NCBI GenBank assembly: GCA_020161615.1
Contig: JAIUPD010000010.1
Location: 147,455-211,454 of the forward strand
From: Pseudomonadota bacterium
GTDB taxonomy: Bacteria; Pseudomonadota; Alphaproteobacteria; Rhodobacterales; Rhodobacteraceae
Reading direction: 5' to 3'
DNA: 64,000 bases
A model generated the notes under the pieces. That model had not been told where the DNA came from. It ran no database searches and saw nothing but the letters and a program-made list of their open reading frames with translations. The position numbers and the translations under genes are program-made. Shown piece by piece: positions 32,979 to 42,047 of the stretch; position 1 is the stretch's first letter, and every line of letters begins with the position of its first letter.

Positions 32979-34247
32979 ATGAAGACCCTGAACAGACGCC
33001 ATTTCCTGACCGGAACCTCGGCGCTGCTGGCGGCCCCCGCGATCCTGCGGGCGACCCGCGCCCATGCGCAGACGCCCACGATCAAGGTGGGGCATGTGAG
33101 CCCCCGCACCGGCCCGCTCGCCGGTTTCGCGGAAGCCGATGATTATATCCTGCAGGCGATCACCCAGCGTTTTGGGGCTGGCATCGACAACAACGGGCGC
33201 GCCTGGCAGATCGAGGTCATCTCGAAGGACAGCCAGTCGAACCCGAACCGCGCGGCGGAAGTCGCCAGCGAGCTGATCCTGTCCGACGAGGTCGACATCA
33301 TCGTCGCCGCCTCGACCCCCGACACGGTCAACCCGGTCTCGGATCAGGCCGAGATCAACGAGGTGCCCTGCATCACCACCGACTGCCCGTGGCAGCCGTA
33401 TTTCTTCGGTCGCGGCGGCAATCCGGCGCAGGGTTTCGCCAGCACCTACCATTTCTTCTGGGGCCTCGAGGACGTGATCGGCGCCTTCCTCGCCATGTGG
33501 GATGGCTCGGGCGTCGCGAAGAAAGTTGGCGGCCTCTTCCCGAACGACGCCGACGGCAACGCCTGGGGCGATCCCCAGCGGGGCCTGCCGACGCCCTTGG
33601 CCGCCGCGGGATACGATCTGGTCGATCCCGGACACTATCAGCCGATGACCGACGATTTCTCGAACTACATCAACGCCTTCAAGGAAGCGGGTTGCGAGAT
33701 CGTCACCGGCAACATGATCCCGCCCGATTTCGGCACCTTCTGGAGCCAGGCCGCACAGCAGGGCTTCAACCCGAAGATCGTCACCATCGGCAAGGCGCTC
33801 TTGTTCCCCTCGGTCATCCAGGGGCTTGGCGACCGCGGCATCGGGCTCTCGTCCGAGGTCTGGTGGTCACCGTCCCATCCGTTTTCGTCGTCGCTGACCG
33901 GCGCCTCGGCGGGCGATCTGGCGGGCGGATACACGCAGGCGACCGGCCGTCCCTGGACCCAGCCCATCGGCTTCAAGCATGCGCTGTTCGAGGTGGTAGC
34001 CGATGTCATCGGCCGCGCCGAGGATCTGGAGGACAGCGAGGCGATCATCGCCGCCATCGCCGCCACCAACATGAACACCATCGTCGGCCCGGTGAACTGG
34101 GCGAACGGGCCGGTGCCGAATGTCACCAAGACCCCTTTGGTCGCCGGCCAGTGGCAGCGCGAGGGCGACGGCATCGACCTGAAGATCGTCGCCAACGCCA
34201 CCGCGCCGAATATCCCCACGACCGGCGAGCTGATGCTGCTAGCATGA
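32979..34247 (+). CDS. Branched-chain-type ABC importer binding protein 2, Tat-exported
   Basis: A 422-residue LivJ-like binding protein with a twin-arginine signal (LNRRHFLTGTSALLAAPAILR). ATG at 32979, with GGGGAGG 8 nt upstream, the same leader as the paralogous gene at 31025. It shares the ligand-binding landmarks with the first copy but differs in the first lobe (STPDTVNPVSDQAEINEVPC), so the two may bind different members of a substrate series. It directly precedes the ATPase and permease genes. Confidence 0.92.
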   Translation: MKTLNRRHFLTGTSALLAAPAILRATRAHAQTPTIKVGHVSPRTGPLAGFAEADDYILQAITQRFGAGIDNNGRAWQIEVISKDSQSNPNRAAEVASELILSDEVDIIVAASTPDTVNPVSDQAEINEVPCITTDCPWQPYFFGRGGNPAQGFASTYHFFWGLEDVIGAFLAMWDGSGVAKKVGGLFPNDADGNAWGDPQRGLPTPLAAAGYDLVDPGHYQPMTDDFSNYINAFKEAGCEIVTGNMIPPDFGTFWSQAAQQGFNPKIVTIGKALLFPSVIQGLGDRGIGLSSEVWWSPSHPFSSSLTGASAGDLAGGYTQATGRPWTQPIGFKHALFEVVADVIGRAEDLEDSEAIIAAIAATNMNTIVGPVNWANGPVPNVTKTPLVAGQWQREGDGIDLKIVANATAPNIPTTGELMLLA

Positions 34248-34298
34248 ACGTGAGGGGGGCCGTCGACTGGCGACGGCCCCGAACCTGCGGGAGAGACC

Positions 34299-35027
34299 AT
34301 GCCTCCGATCCTTGAACTTCAGGGCGTGAAGAAGGCTTTCGGCGCCGTCGTGGTGGCGGACGACCAAACGTGGTCGCTTGCCCCCGGCGAGGCGTTGGGG
34401 GTGCTGGGTCCGAACGGCGCCGGCAAGACCTCGATGTTCAACCTCGTGACCGGCACCTTGTCGGCGGATGCGGGGTCCATCCGTCTGGACGGGCAGGACA
34501 TCACCGGCTGGTCGGCGGCGAAGCGGTGCCGCGCTGGGATCGCCCGCAGCTTTCAGGTGCCGCAGCCCTTCGCGCATATGACGGTGTTCGAGAACGCCTA
34601 TGTCGCCGCGACGCAGGGCGCGAGTCTTTCCGGTCGCGCCGCCGAGGCCCTGTGCCTCGATGTACTCGATCGCACCGGGCTCGTCGCCAAGTCGAACGCG
34701 CAGGCGGGCGGGCTGACGCTTCTGGAACGCAAGCGGCTGGAGCTGAGCCGTGCGCTCTGCGCAAAACCGCGCGTGATCCTGCTCGATGAAATCGCCGGCG
34801 GCCTCACGGAACACGAATGCCAGTCGCTGATCCAGACCATCCGCGACGTGCATGCGACCGGCGTGTCGATCGTCTGGATCGAGCATGTCGTCCACGCGCT
34901 TCTGGCCGTGGTCAGCCGGCTGATGGTCATCGATTTCGGCCGCAAGATCGCCGAGGGCGAGCCCCAGGCGATCATGCAATCGCGCGAGGTGAAGGAAATC
35001 TATCTGGGGATCGAAGCCGATGCCTGA
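34299..35027 (+). CDS. Branched-chain-type ABC importer ATPase, LivG type
   Basis: A 242-residue ATPase with Walker A GPNGAGKTS, the signature region variant AGGLTLLERKRLELSRAL (LSGGQ is replaced by AGGLT), Walker B RVILLDEIAGGLTEHE and the switch His in IEHVVHALL. This LivG pattern is typical. It overlaps the second ATPase gene by 8 nt. Confidence 0.92.
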   Translation: MPPILELQGVKKAFGAVVVADDQTWSLAPGEALGVLGPNGAGKTSMFNLVTGTLSADAGSIRLDGQDITGWSAAKRCRAGIARSFQVPQPFAHMTVFENAYVAATQGASLSGRAAEALCLDVLDRTGLVAKSNAQAGGLTLLERKRLELSRALCAKPRVILLDEIAGGLTEHECQSLIQTIRDVHATGVSIVWIEHVVHALLAVVSRLMVIDFGRKIAEGEPQAIMQSREVKEIYLGIEADA

Positions 35028-35724
35028 CGCCCTTATGAGCCTTCAGGCGCTGAACGCACACTACGGGGATTTTCAGGCGCTCTATGGCGTCAACCTGACG
35101 GTCGAACCCGGCGAGGTCGTGGCGGTGATCGGCGCGAATGGCGCGGGGAAGACCACCATGTTGCGCTCTATCGCCGGGCTGTTGCGCAACGCCCCCGAGG
35201 CGATCCGCTGGAAGGGCCAGCCCATCGGCGCGCTGCGGGCCGATCAGGTCGCGGCCCTCGGGATCGCGCTGGTGCCCGAGGGGCGGCTTCTGTTCCCCTC
35301 GCTCAGCGTCGAAGAGAACCTCGTCATCGGCGGGCAGCTTGGCCGCAAGGGGCCGTGGTCGCTGCAGCGCGTCTACGACCTGTTCCCGATCCTCAAGGAA
35401 CGCCGCAATCAGCAATCAACCTCGCTCTCCGGGGGCCAGCAGCAGATGGTCGCCATCGGCCGCGCACTGATGGCGAACCCGGAGCTGGTGCTGATGGACG
35501 AGATCAGCCTCGGCCTCGCCCCCGTGATTATCCGCCAGATCTACGAGGCCCTGCCCGGCATCGTGGGCGAAGGGCTGACGGCGGTGATCGTCGAGCAGGA
35601 CATCGCCAAGGCGCTCTCGGTCTCGCAGCGTGTCTATTGCCTGCAGGAGGGCCGGGTCTCGCTGGAAGGCCAATCGCAAACCGTCCCGCGCGAGGAGATC
35701 ACTCGCGCCTATTTCGGAGTCTGA
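35020..35724 (+). CDS. Branched-chain-type ABC importer ATPase, LivF type
   Basis: A 234-residue ATPase with Walker A GANGAGKTT, LSGGQQQMVAIGRALM and Walker B LVLMDEISLGLAP, then VEQDIAKAL as the switch region. It overlaps the LivG-type gene by 8 nt at its start and is followed after 3 nt by the permease gene. It completes the ATPase pair of the importer. Confidence 0.92.
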   Translation: MPDALMSLQALNAHYGDFQALYGVNLTVEPGEVVAVIGANGAGKTTMLRSIAGLLRNAPEAIRWKGQPIGALRADQVAALGIALVPEGRLLFPSLSVEENLVIGGQLGRKGPWSLQRVYDLFPILKERRNQQSTSLSGGQQQMVAIGRALMANPELVLMDEISLGLAPVIIRQIYEALPGIVGEGLTAVIVEQDIAKALSVSQRVYCLQEGRVSLEGQSQTVPREEITRAYFGV

Positions 35725-35727
35725 CGC

Positions 35728-36591
35728 ATGGATTGGCTCAATGCCTTGCTCCAGGGGACGCTGCTGGGCGGGCTCTATGCCCTCTTCGCGGCCGGATTGT
35801 CGCTGATCTTCGGGGTGATGCGGCTGGTCAACATCGCCCATGGCGACCTGATCGTGCTCTCGGCCTATATCGCCCTCAGTTTCGGCGTCAGTCTTGGCCT
35901 GAACCCCCTGGCCGCGCTGCTGCTGGTGGTGCCGACCATGGCGCTGATCGGCTATGCCCTGCAGCGGCTGATCCTGAACCGGACAATGGGTGAGGACATC
36001 CTGCCGCCGCTCCTGGTGACATTCGGGCTGTCGGTGATCCTGCAGAACGCCCTGCTCATGGGCTATTCCGCCGATCCGCAGAACCTGCAGGCCGGGGCCA
36101 TCGAGACGGCTTCGGTCAACCTGGGCCCATTGGCGGTGGGGGTGATGCCGGTCATGGTCTTTGTTACCGCAATCGGGGTGATCGCCGCGCTGCAATGGAT
36201 GTTCTACCACACTGCCTTGGGCCGCGCCTTCCGGGCGACCTCGGACCGTCAGGACGTGGCGCAACTGATGGGCCTCAACCGGGCGCATGTCTTCGGGCTG
36301 GCGATGGCCCTGTCGCTGGCGGTCACCGCGCTGGCCGGGGTTTTCCTCGGCATCCGCACGGCCTTTGACCCGGCGGCGGGCGGGGCGCGGCTGATCTTCG
36401 GCTTCGAGGCGGTGATCATCGGCGGCCTCGGCAACCTATGGGGCACATTGGCGGGCGGGGTGATCCTCGGCGTCGCCCAGACCCTGGGCGCCAAGATCGA
36501 CCCGGGCTATCAGATCCTCGCCGGTCACATCGTCTTCCTGATCATTCTGGCCCTGCGTCCGCGCGGCCTGTTCCCGAGGATCGACGGATGA
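35728..36591 (+). CDS. Branched-chain-type ABC importer permease, LivH type
   Basis: A 287-residue permease with about eight membrane helices. It has the LivH start GTLLGGLYALFAAGLSLIFGVMRLVNIAHGDL, ATSDRQDVAQLMGLNRAHVF as the ATPase-contact loop and FGFEAVIIGGLGNLWGTLAGG. It overlaps the LivM gene by 4 nt (ATGA). Confidence 0.93.
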   Translation: MDWLNALLQGTLLGGLYALFAAGLSLIFGVMRLVNIAHGDLIVLSAYIALSFGVSLGLNPLAALLLVVPTMALIGYALQRLILNRTMGEDILPPLLVTFGLSVILQNALLMGYSADPQNLQAGAIETASVNLGPLAVGVMPVMVFVTAIGVIAALQWMFYHTALGRAFRATSDRQDVAQLMGLNRAHVFGLAMALSLAVTALAGVFLGIRTAFDPAAGGARLIFGFEAVIIGGLGNLWGTLAGGVILGVAQTLGAKIDPGYQILAGHIVFLIILALRPRGLFPRIDG

Positions 36592-37604
36592 CCCTGACCG
36601 TCACACGCCGCACCCGCCTCTCGACCGCCTGGCTGATCCTGCTGGTGCCGATCGTGCTTCTGCTGATCGCCGCGCCCTGGTGGGCGGGCAGGGCCGACCT
36701 GCGGCTGATGGGCGAGATCGCGCTCTACATGTCGCTCGCCGTGCTGTGGAACCTGCTTGCGGGCTATGCCGGCCTCGTGTCGGTCGGCCAGCAGGCCTAT
36801 GTCGGCTTCGGCGGCTACCTGTTCTTTGCTCTGACCATGCTGGCGGGCCTGCATCCCTATGCCGCGCTGCCCCTGGTGGTGCTGGCGGGCGCCGTCATCT
36901 CGGCCCCGGTCGCGGTGCTGATCTTCCGCCTGCGCGGTGCCTATTTCGCCATCGGCACCTGGGTCGTGGCCGAGGTCTTCCGGCTGTCCTTCGCCCAGAT
37001 CTCCAGCCTAGGCGGCGGCTCGGGCACCTCGCTGTCGCCCGATATCGTCCGCTCGCTGGCCGATGGCCGCGACGCGCGCGAGGCCGTGGCCTGGTGGCTG
37101 GCGCTTGGCGCAGCGGCGCTGGTGATCGGCGCGGTCGTCTGGCTGCTGCGGTCCCGGCAGGGCGTGGCTTTGACGGCGATCCGTGACAACGAGCTGGCGG
37201 CGCGGTCCCTCGGCATAGACATCTGGCGCACCAAGTTCACCGTCTATGTCGTGGTCTCGGGCCTGACGGCGCTGATCGGCGCGCTGATCTTCCTGCAGAA
37301 GCTGCGCATCTCGCCCGATGCGGCCTTCAGCGCCAATGACTGGACCGCTTTCGTCATCTTCATCGTCGTGATCGGCGGGATCGGCACGCTGGAGGGCCCG
37401 ATCCTGGGAACGCTGGTGTTCTTCGCCCTGCGCGAGACGCTGGCCGACCTCGGCACATTTTACCTGATCGCGCTCGGCGCGGTTGCCATTATCATCATGC
37501 TCTTCGCCCCGCGCGGCCTCTGGGGGTTCCTGCGCGACCGCTGGGGCCTTGAACTCTTCCCGCTCAGCCGTCGGGTGAGCGGCCTTGCCAAGAAGGAGGC
37601 CTGA
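36588..37604 (+). CDS. Branched-chain-type ABC importer permease, LivM type
   Basis: A 338-residue permease, about ten membrane helices, with LWNLLAGYAGLVSVGQQAYVGFGGYL, LTAIRDNELAARSLGID as the ATPase-contact loop and FIVVIGGIGTLEGPILG. The start at 36588 forms an ATGA with the LivH gene; AAGGAGG inside its final codons serves the next gene. It completes the importer. Confidence 0.93.
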   Translation: MTLTVTRRTRLSTAWLILLVPIVLLLIAAPWWAGRADLRLMGEIALYMSLAVLWNLLAGYAGLVSVGQQAYVGFGGYLFFALTMLAGLHPYAALPLVVLAGAVISAPVAVLIFRLRGAYFAIGTWVVAEVFRLSFAQISSLGGGSGTSLSPDIVRSLADGRDAREAVAWWLALGAAALVIGAVVWLLRSRQGVALTAIRDNELAARSLGIDIWRTKFTVYVVVSGLTALIGALIFLQKLRISPDAAFSANDWTAFVIFIVVIGGIGTLEGPILGTLVFFALRETLADLGTFYLIALGAVAIIIMLFAPRGLWGFLRDRWGLELFPLSRRVSGLAKKEA

Positions 37605-37605
37605 A

Positions 37606-38538
37606 TTGGCCCGCAAGCCCAAGACCATCATCACCTGCGCCGTCACCGGGGCGATCCACACGCCCACCATGTCAGAGGCGCTGCCCTGGACCTATGACCA
37701 GATCGCCGAGCAGGCGATCGCGGCGGCCGAGGCCGGGGCCTCGATCCTGCATCTGCATGCCAGGAACCCCGAAACCGGCGCGCCCTCGATCAACCCGGAC
37801 GATTTCGCGCCTTTCCTGCAGCGCATCAAGCAGGCGACGGATGCGGTGGTGAACATTTCGACCGGCGGCTCGCTGACCGCCTCGATCCAGCAGCGCATCG
37901 CGCCGGCCAAGACCTTCTCGCCGGAGATGTGCTCGATGAACATGGGGTCGCTGAACTTCAGCTTCCACGGGCTCGCAGGCCGCTACAAGGACTGGAAATT
38001 CGACTGGGAGAAGGAGTATGTCGCAGGCTCCGAGGGCAACATTTTCCGCAATACCTTCAAGGACATCAAGGAAGCGGCCGAGACGCTGGCCCCGCACCGG
38101 ATCAAGTTCGAGCACGAGATCTATGATGTAGGCCACCTCTACAATCTGAAATTCATGCTGGATCAGGGCCAGTTCCAGGCGCCGATCTTCCTGCAATTCG
38201 TGCTGGGGATCCTGGGCGGGATCGGCGCGGATGTGGAGAACCTCGTGTTCATGAAGCGCACCGCCGACAAGCTCTTCGGCGATCAATACCGCTGGTCGGT
38301 GCTGGCCGCCGGGGCGGCCCAGATCCCGATGGCGGTGACGGCCAGCCAGATGGGCGGGCATGTGCGGGTCGGGCTGGAGGACAGCCTGTTCATCAGCCGG
38401 GGCGAACTGGCCGAGTCGAACGCGCAGCAGGTGGCGAAGGTGCGGCGGATCATCGAGGATCTGGGCAACGCGGTCGCCACCCCCGCCGAGACACGCGAGA
38501 TCCTGGCGCTGAAGGGCGGCGACCAGGTCGCGTTCTGA
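37606..38538 (+). CDS. BKACE-family beta-keto acid cleavage enzyme
   Basis: A 310-residue member of the DUF849/BKACE family, which condenses a beta-keto acid with acetyl-CoA and releases acetoacetate plus a CoA thioester. It has the N-terminal TIITCAVTGAIHTPTMSEALP block and the Zn-binding His49-Leu-His51 of ILHLHARNP, then the catalytic-core PEMCSMNMGSLNF and ILGGIGADVENL. The start is a TTG at 37606, with AAGGAGG 6 nt upstream inside the LivM gene. The last gene of this strand's run before the convergent regulator at 38605. Its presence implies a beta-keto acid intermediate, which fits an acyl-chain leaving group from C-C cleavage. Confidence 0.88.
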   Translation: MARKPKTIITCAVTGAIHTPTMSEALPWTYDQIAEQAIAAAEAGASILHLHARNPETGAPSINPDDFAPFLQRIKQATDAVVNISTGGSLTASIQQRIAPAKTFSPEMCSMNMGSLNFSFHGLAGRYKDWKFDWEKEYVAGSEGNIFRNTFKDIKEAAETLAPHRIKFEHEIYDVGHLYNLKFMLDQGQFQAPIFLQFVLGILGGIGADVENLVFMKRTADKLFGDQYRWSVLAAGAAQIPMAVTASQMGGHVRVGLEDSLFISRGELAESNAQQVAKVRRIIEDLGNAVATPAETREILALKGGDQVAF

Positions 38539-38604
38539 CCGGCCTCACGCCCCAGAGGATAAGTGCGAGGCGGCGCCCTGCCCCTTCGCAAGGAGCAGCC
38601 GACA

Positions 38605-40296
38605 TCACGCCCGGATTGCGTCCGGGCGCGCTTCGGTGCCGGTCTTAAGGCCCAGCTTGCGCAACCGGTAATCAAGCTGCGCCCTGCTGAGACCGAGATC
38701 GCGCGCCGCGGCCGAGACATTGCCCTTGGCCGCCGCCAGCGCGCTGGTATAGGCGTCGATCTCCATCTGCTGCAGGGTGCGCCCCTCGACCTTGCCGTCC
38801 GACGTGCTGCGCACGATGCTGCCGCTGGCATGCGCGCGCTCGATGAACTCGGGCAGTTCTTCCAGCCCGGAAAACAGATGCGAGATTTCCAGCTCGCCCG
38901 CCGGCTCGGCAAAGATTACCCCGCGTTCCAGCATGTTCGACAATTCCCGAACATTGCCGGGATAATCGTAGCGCAGCAGCAGGTCCATCGCGGCCCCGCT
39001 GATCTTGCGCAGGGGGCGGCCGTGGCGGCGGGCGTGGCGCTGTAGGAAATGCTCGATCAGCATGGGCAGATCGTCGCGCCGCTCGCGCAGGGGCGGCAGG
39101 GCGACGGGCAAGAGCGAGAGACGGTAGAAGAGATCGGCGCGGAAGGCGCCCGACTTCACCGCCTCGCGCGGCTGGCCCGAACAGGCCGAGACGATGCGGA
39201 AACCAGCCCGTGCCCCCTCGCGCGCCTGCAGACGCAGCGCCAGATGCCCCTGCAGCGGGCGCGAGAGCGAAAGCACGTCATTGAGAAACAGCGTCCCGCC
39301 CGCGGCACGGTCGATCTGCGCATCGAGCCGGGCGATGGCCGCCGGCGCGTCGTCATTGTCGAACATCGAGCAATTGACCGCGATGAAGGGCCCGCCCGGA
39401 TGCCGCCCGATCTCGTGCAGGCGGCGGGCAAACAGCTCCTTGCCTGTGCCCGGCTCGCCCAGCAACATCACCGGCTCGTCCGAGCCACTGACCCGCTCGA
39501 TCAGCCGCCGCGCCCGCATGATCGCGGCCGAGCGCCCCTGGATCATCGACACCCCGTCCTCGACCGGTTTCGGCAGCTCGACCGGCGGTGTCCAGGGCTT
39601 GCCCTTCACCCGTGGCTCGGTCAGGCCGAATTCCTCCAGTTCGGGCACGTCGTCGCCCCAGGCCTCGGCATTGCGCCCGATGATCACGCAGCGCTCGGCC
39701 CCCATGCCAGTGCATTCCATCTCGCGGAAGATCACCGGATAGCCGAAAAGCCGCGTGGTATAGCCCGAGGGCACGCCGATCAGCATCCAGCAGACCGGGC
39801 AGTCGCACACCCCGAAATGCGTCAGATGCTCGACCGCTTCGGTGCTGTCATGCCAGTAGAATTCGCCATGGTAATGGTTGCGCGAGACGTCGAATTCGAA
39901 GCGCCGCGTCGTGACCTTGACGAAACCCTCCATCGTGTGGATGCGCGGCCCTGCGGCCAAAGCGGCGGTCAGGTCCTGCTGCTGGAAGCGCTTGGCGATG
40001 ACATCGGCCAGATGGATGCCCTGATACCAGCCCACGCAGCGAAAGATGCGGCGGGTCTGGTCGATGCCCATCGCCTCGATCATTTCCCGGCGCAACTGAC
40101 CCAGCGAAGAGGTCTGCAGCAGGACCATCCGGTCCTCGTTCAGCCAGATCCGCCCGTCGCCAAGCGCGAATTGCAACGCGCCCGCGAGGTCAGACAGGGT
40201 TGGTGGCGCGCCCTCGTCCAGCAGCTTTGAATCGCCCCGCGACAACAAGCGCGGCGCCCGGCGCGAGGCTTCGGTGAGCGAGATTCTCTTGGCCAT
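38605..40296 (-). CDS. XylR/DmpR-like bacterial enhancer-binding protein without GAFTGA
   Basis: A 563-residue regulator: XylR_N effector domain (about 25-125), V4R domain (about 140-210, with Cys-rich CDCPVC and MGAERC typical of aromatic-sensing activators), AAA+ domain (about 250-460) and C-terminal Fis-type HTH (NVSAAARDLGLSRAQLDYRL). Walker A is GEPGTGKE. The stretch between VNC and GGTLFL is about 12 residues shorter than normal and lacks the GAFTGA sigma-54 contact loop; Walker B is FLNDV instead of the usual FLDE. It may therefore act with sigma-70. It is divergent from the aldehyde dehydrogenase at 40501 and convergent with the BKACE gene, so it probably senses an aromatic pathway intermediate. 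Confidence 0.88.
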   Translation of the reverse strand: MAKRISLTEASRRAPRLLSRGDSKLLDEGAPPTLSDLAGALQFALGDGRIWLNEDRMVLLQTSSLGQLRREMIEAMGIDQTRRIFRCVGWYQGIHLADVIAKRFQQQDLTAALAAGPRIHTMEGFVKVTTRRFEFDVSRNHYHGEFYWHDSTEAVEHLTHFGVCDCPVCWMLIGVPSGYTTRLFGYPVIFREMECTGMGAERCVIIGRNAEAWGDDVPELEEFGLTEPRVKGKPWTPPVELPKPVEDGVSMIQGRSAAIMRARRLIERVSGSDEPVMLLGEPGTGKELFARRLHEIGRHPGGPFIAVNCSMFDNDDAPAAIARLDAQIDRAAGGTLFLNDVLSLSRPLQGHLALRLQAREGARAGFRIVSACSGQPREAVKSGAFRADLFYRLSLLPVALPPLRERRDDLPMLIEHFLQRHARRHGRPLRKISGAAMDLLLRYDYPGNVRELSNMLERGVIFAEPAGELEISHLFSGLEELPEFIERAHASGSIVRSTSDGKVEGRTLQQMEIDAYTSALAAAKGNVSAAARDLGLSRAQLDYRLRKLGLKTGTEARPDAIRA

Positions 40297-40307
40297 TGCG
40301 CAATTGA

Positions 40308-40398
40308 TGCATGATGAAGACGGGCTTCACCAAATCATGAAATTTCTGCGCGTGCAATGAACTGAAAATAGACGATTAAAAACAGATCTTTGCATGAT
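40308..40398. promoter_or_regulatory. Repeated TGCATGAT motifs in the divergent promoter region
   Basis: TGCATGAT occurs at 40308-40315 and 40391-40398, with TCATGA at 40335-40340 between them, all in the AT-rich gap between the XylR-like regulator and the aldehyde dehydrogenase. They could be binding sites for the regulator. I see no sigma-54 -24/-12 element here. Confidence 0.35.
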
Positions 40399-40500
40399 TT
40401 TCATTTCCATGGAGACTTTTTCCTTGAGCGAGACTTCACCAGATCGCCCAACTCCCCGCATCGCGGCGCCAAAGGAGGCGCTGCCAAGGGAGGAACGGAT

Positions 40501-41970
40501 ATGGACGGGACAACAAGGGCTTTCCTGGACGAAAGCCAGTGGAGCGGGCGCATCTATTCGGGCGGTTGGGCCGATACCGGCGCCAGAACTGAAATCTCGG
40601 CGCCAGCCGACGGCAGCCTCGTCGGGCATATCGGCAAGGCCGGTCCCGCCGATCTGGCCCGCGCCGCTGCCTCCGCCGCGGCCGCGCAACCCGGCTGGGC
40701 CAGGACCCCGCCGCCTTTGCGCGCCAAGATCCTCAACGCCGCCGCCGACATCCTGGAGGCGAACGGCCCCGAGCTGATGCCCTGGATCATCCGCGAGACA
40801 GGTTCCATCCCGCCCAAGGCCGGGATCGAGATTGAACACAGCGCAGGTTTCCTGCGCGCCGCCGCCATGGCCGCTGTCGAACCCGCCGGGCGCATCCTGC
40901 CCAGCCAGGACGGCCGGCACGAAGAGGCCCTGCGTGTGCCGCATGGCGTCGTCGGCGTCATCTCGCCCTTCAACTTCCCGCTGATCCTGTCGGTGCGCGC
41001 CATCGCCGCCGCTTTGGCCACCGGCAACACGGTCGTGCACAAGCCCGATCCGCGCACGCCGATCACCGGCGGCGTCATCATCGCCCGCATCTTCGAGGAG
41101 GCCGGCCTGCCCGCCAATTGCCTGCATATTGCGCCGGGCGGCGGCGATGTGGGCGCGGCGATGTGCGAGGATCCGAACATCGCCATGGTCAGTTTCACCG
41201 GCTCGCCGGAGGTCGGCTCCAAGGTCGGCGAGGCCTGCGGGCGCAACCTCAAGCGGGTGCAGCTGGAACTGGGCGGCAAGAATGCGCTGGTGATCATGGA
41301 GGATGCCGATTTCGATCAGGCGGCCTCGAACGCGGCCTGGGGCACCTGGCTGCATCAGGGCCAGATCTGCATGGCGACGGGCCTGATCCTCGCGCCGAAA
41401 GCCATCGCCGGGAAACTGGCCGAGACACTGGCGGTCAAGGCCCAGTATCTGCCGGTGGGCAACCCGGCCACCGACCAGGTGGCGCTGGGGCCGCTGATCT
41501 CGGGGCAGGAGGCCAGCCGAATCGAGGGCATCGTGCAGGATGCGGTGAACAAGGGCGCGCGGCTGCTGGCCGGGGGCACGGCGAACGGCACGATGTTCCC
41601 CGCCACGGTGCTGGCCGATGTCACCCCCGGCATGCGCGCCTTCGAGGAAGAGATCTTCGGCCCGGTCGCCGTGGTCGCCGCCTATGACGGCGAGGAGGAT
41701 GCCGTGCGGCTGGCCAATCTGTCCGACTTCGGCCTCGCCGCCGGGATCATCGGCAAGGATCTGGGCCGCGCCCGCGCGCTGGGTGACCGGCTGAAGGTGG
41801 GCCATCTGCACATCAACGACCAGACGGTGACCGCCAGCCCCTTCGCCCCCTTCGGCGGACGCGGGCGCTCGGGCAACGGGACGCGGATCTCGGGCCCGGC
41901 GATCTGGGAGGAATTCACCCAATGGGTCTGGGTCACCACCCTGCCCGAGGCGCGCAACTACCCGTTCTGA
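40501..41970 (+). CDS. Aldehyde dehydrogenase, benzaldehyde/vanillin dehydrogenase-like
   Basis: A 489-residue aldehyde dehydrogenase with ISPFNFPLILSVRAIAAALATGN, the general-base Glu in QLELGGKNALVI, the catalytic Cys in HQGQICMATG and FGGRGRSGNGTRIS near the end. The pattern resembles benzaldehyde/vanillin-type dehydrogenases. The ATG at 40501 has GGGAGG about 9 nt upstream; an upstream in-frame ATG at 40390 would add an unrelated tail. Divergent from the XylR-like regulator, which probably activates it. Likely oxidises an aromatic aldehyde formed from the alcohol by the SDR at 42048. Confidence 0.92.
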   Translation: MDGTTRAFLDESQWSGRIYSGGWADTGARTEISAPADGSLVGHIGKAGPADLARAAASAAAAQPGWARTPPPLRAKILNAAADILEANGPELMPWIIRETGSIPPKAGIEIEHSAGFLRAAAMAAVEPAGRILPSQDGRHEEALRVPHGVVGVISPFNFPLILSVRAIAAALATGNTVVHKPDPRTPITGGVIIARIFEEAGLPANCLHIAPGGGDVGAAMCEDPNIAMVSFTGSPEVGSKVGEACGRNLKRVQLELGGKNALVIMEDADFDQAASNAAWGTWLHQGQICMATGLILAPKAIAGKLAETLAVKAQYLPVGNPATDQVALGPLISGQEASRIEGIVQDAVNKGARLLAGGTANGTMFPATVLADVTPGMRAFEEEIFGPVAVVAAYDGEEDAVRLANLSDFGLAAGIIGKDLGRARALGDRLKVGHLHINDQTVTASPFAPFGGRGRSGNGTRISGPAIWEEFTQWVWVTTLPEARNYPF

Positions 41971-42047
41971 CACCGCACCATTCCAGACCGGCGGCCGCCC
42001 CCCAGCGGGGCGGGGGACCCCGGCTGCCCTGAACAAAGGACAAGACG

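Noticed and set aside
29228-33109. A long open frame on the minus strand (over 1200 codons)
   Set aside because: It covers the SDR, dehydrogenase, binding-protein and hydrolase genes in antisense and has no recognisable domain.
40297-40500. Possible sigma-54 promoter for the aldehyde dehydrogenase
   Set aside because: A TTGCA lies at 40390 but no GG-containing -24 element is at the right spacing, and the regulator lacks GAFTGA.
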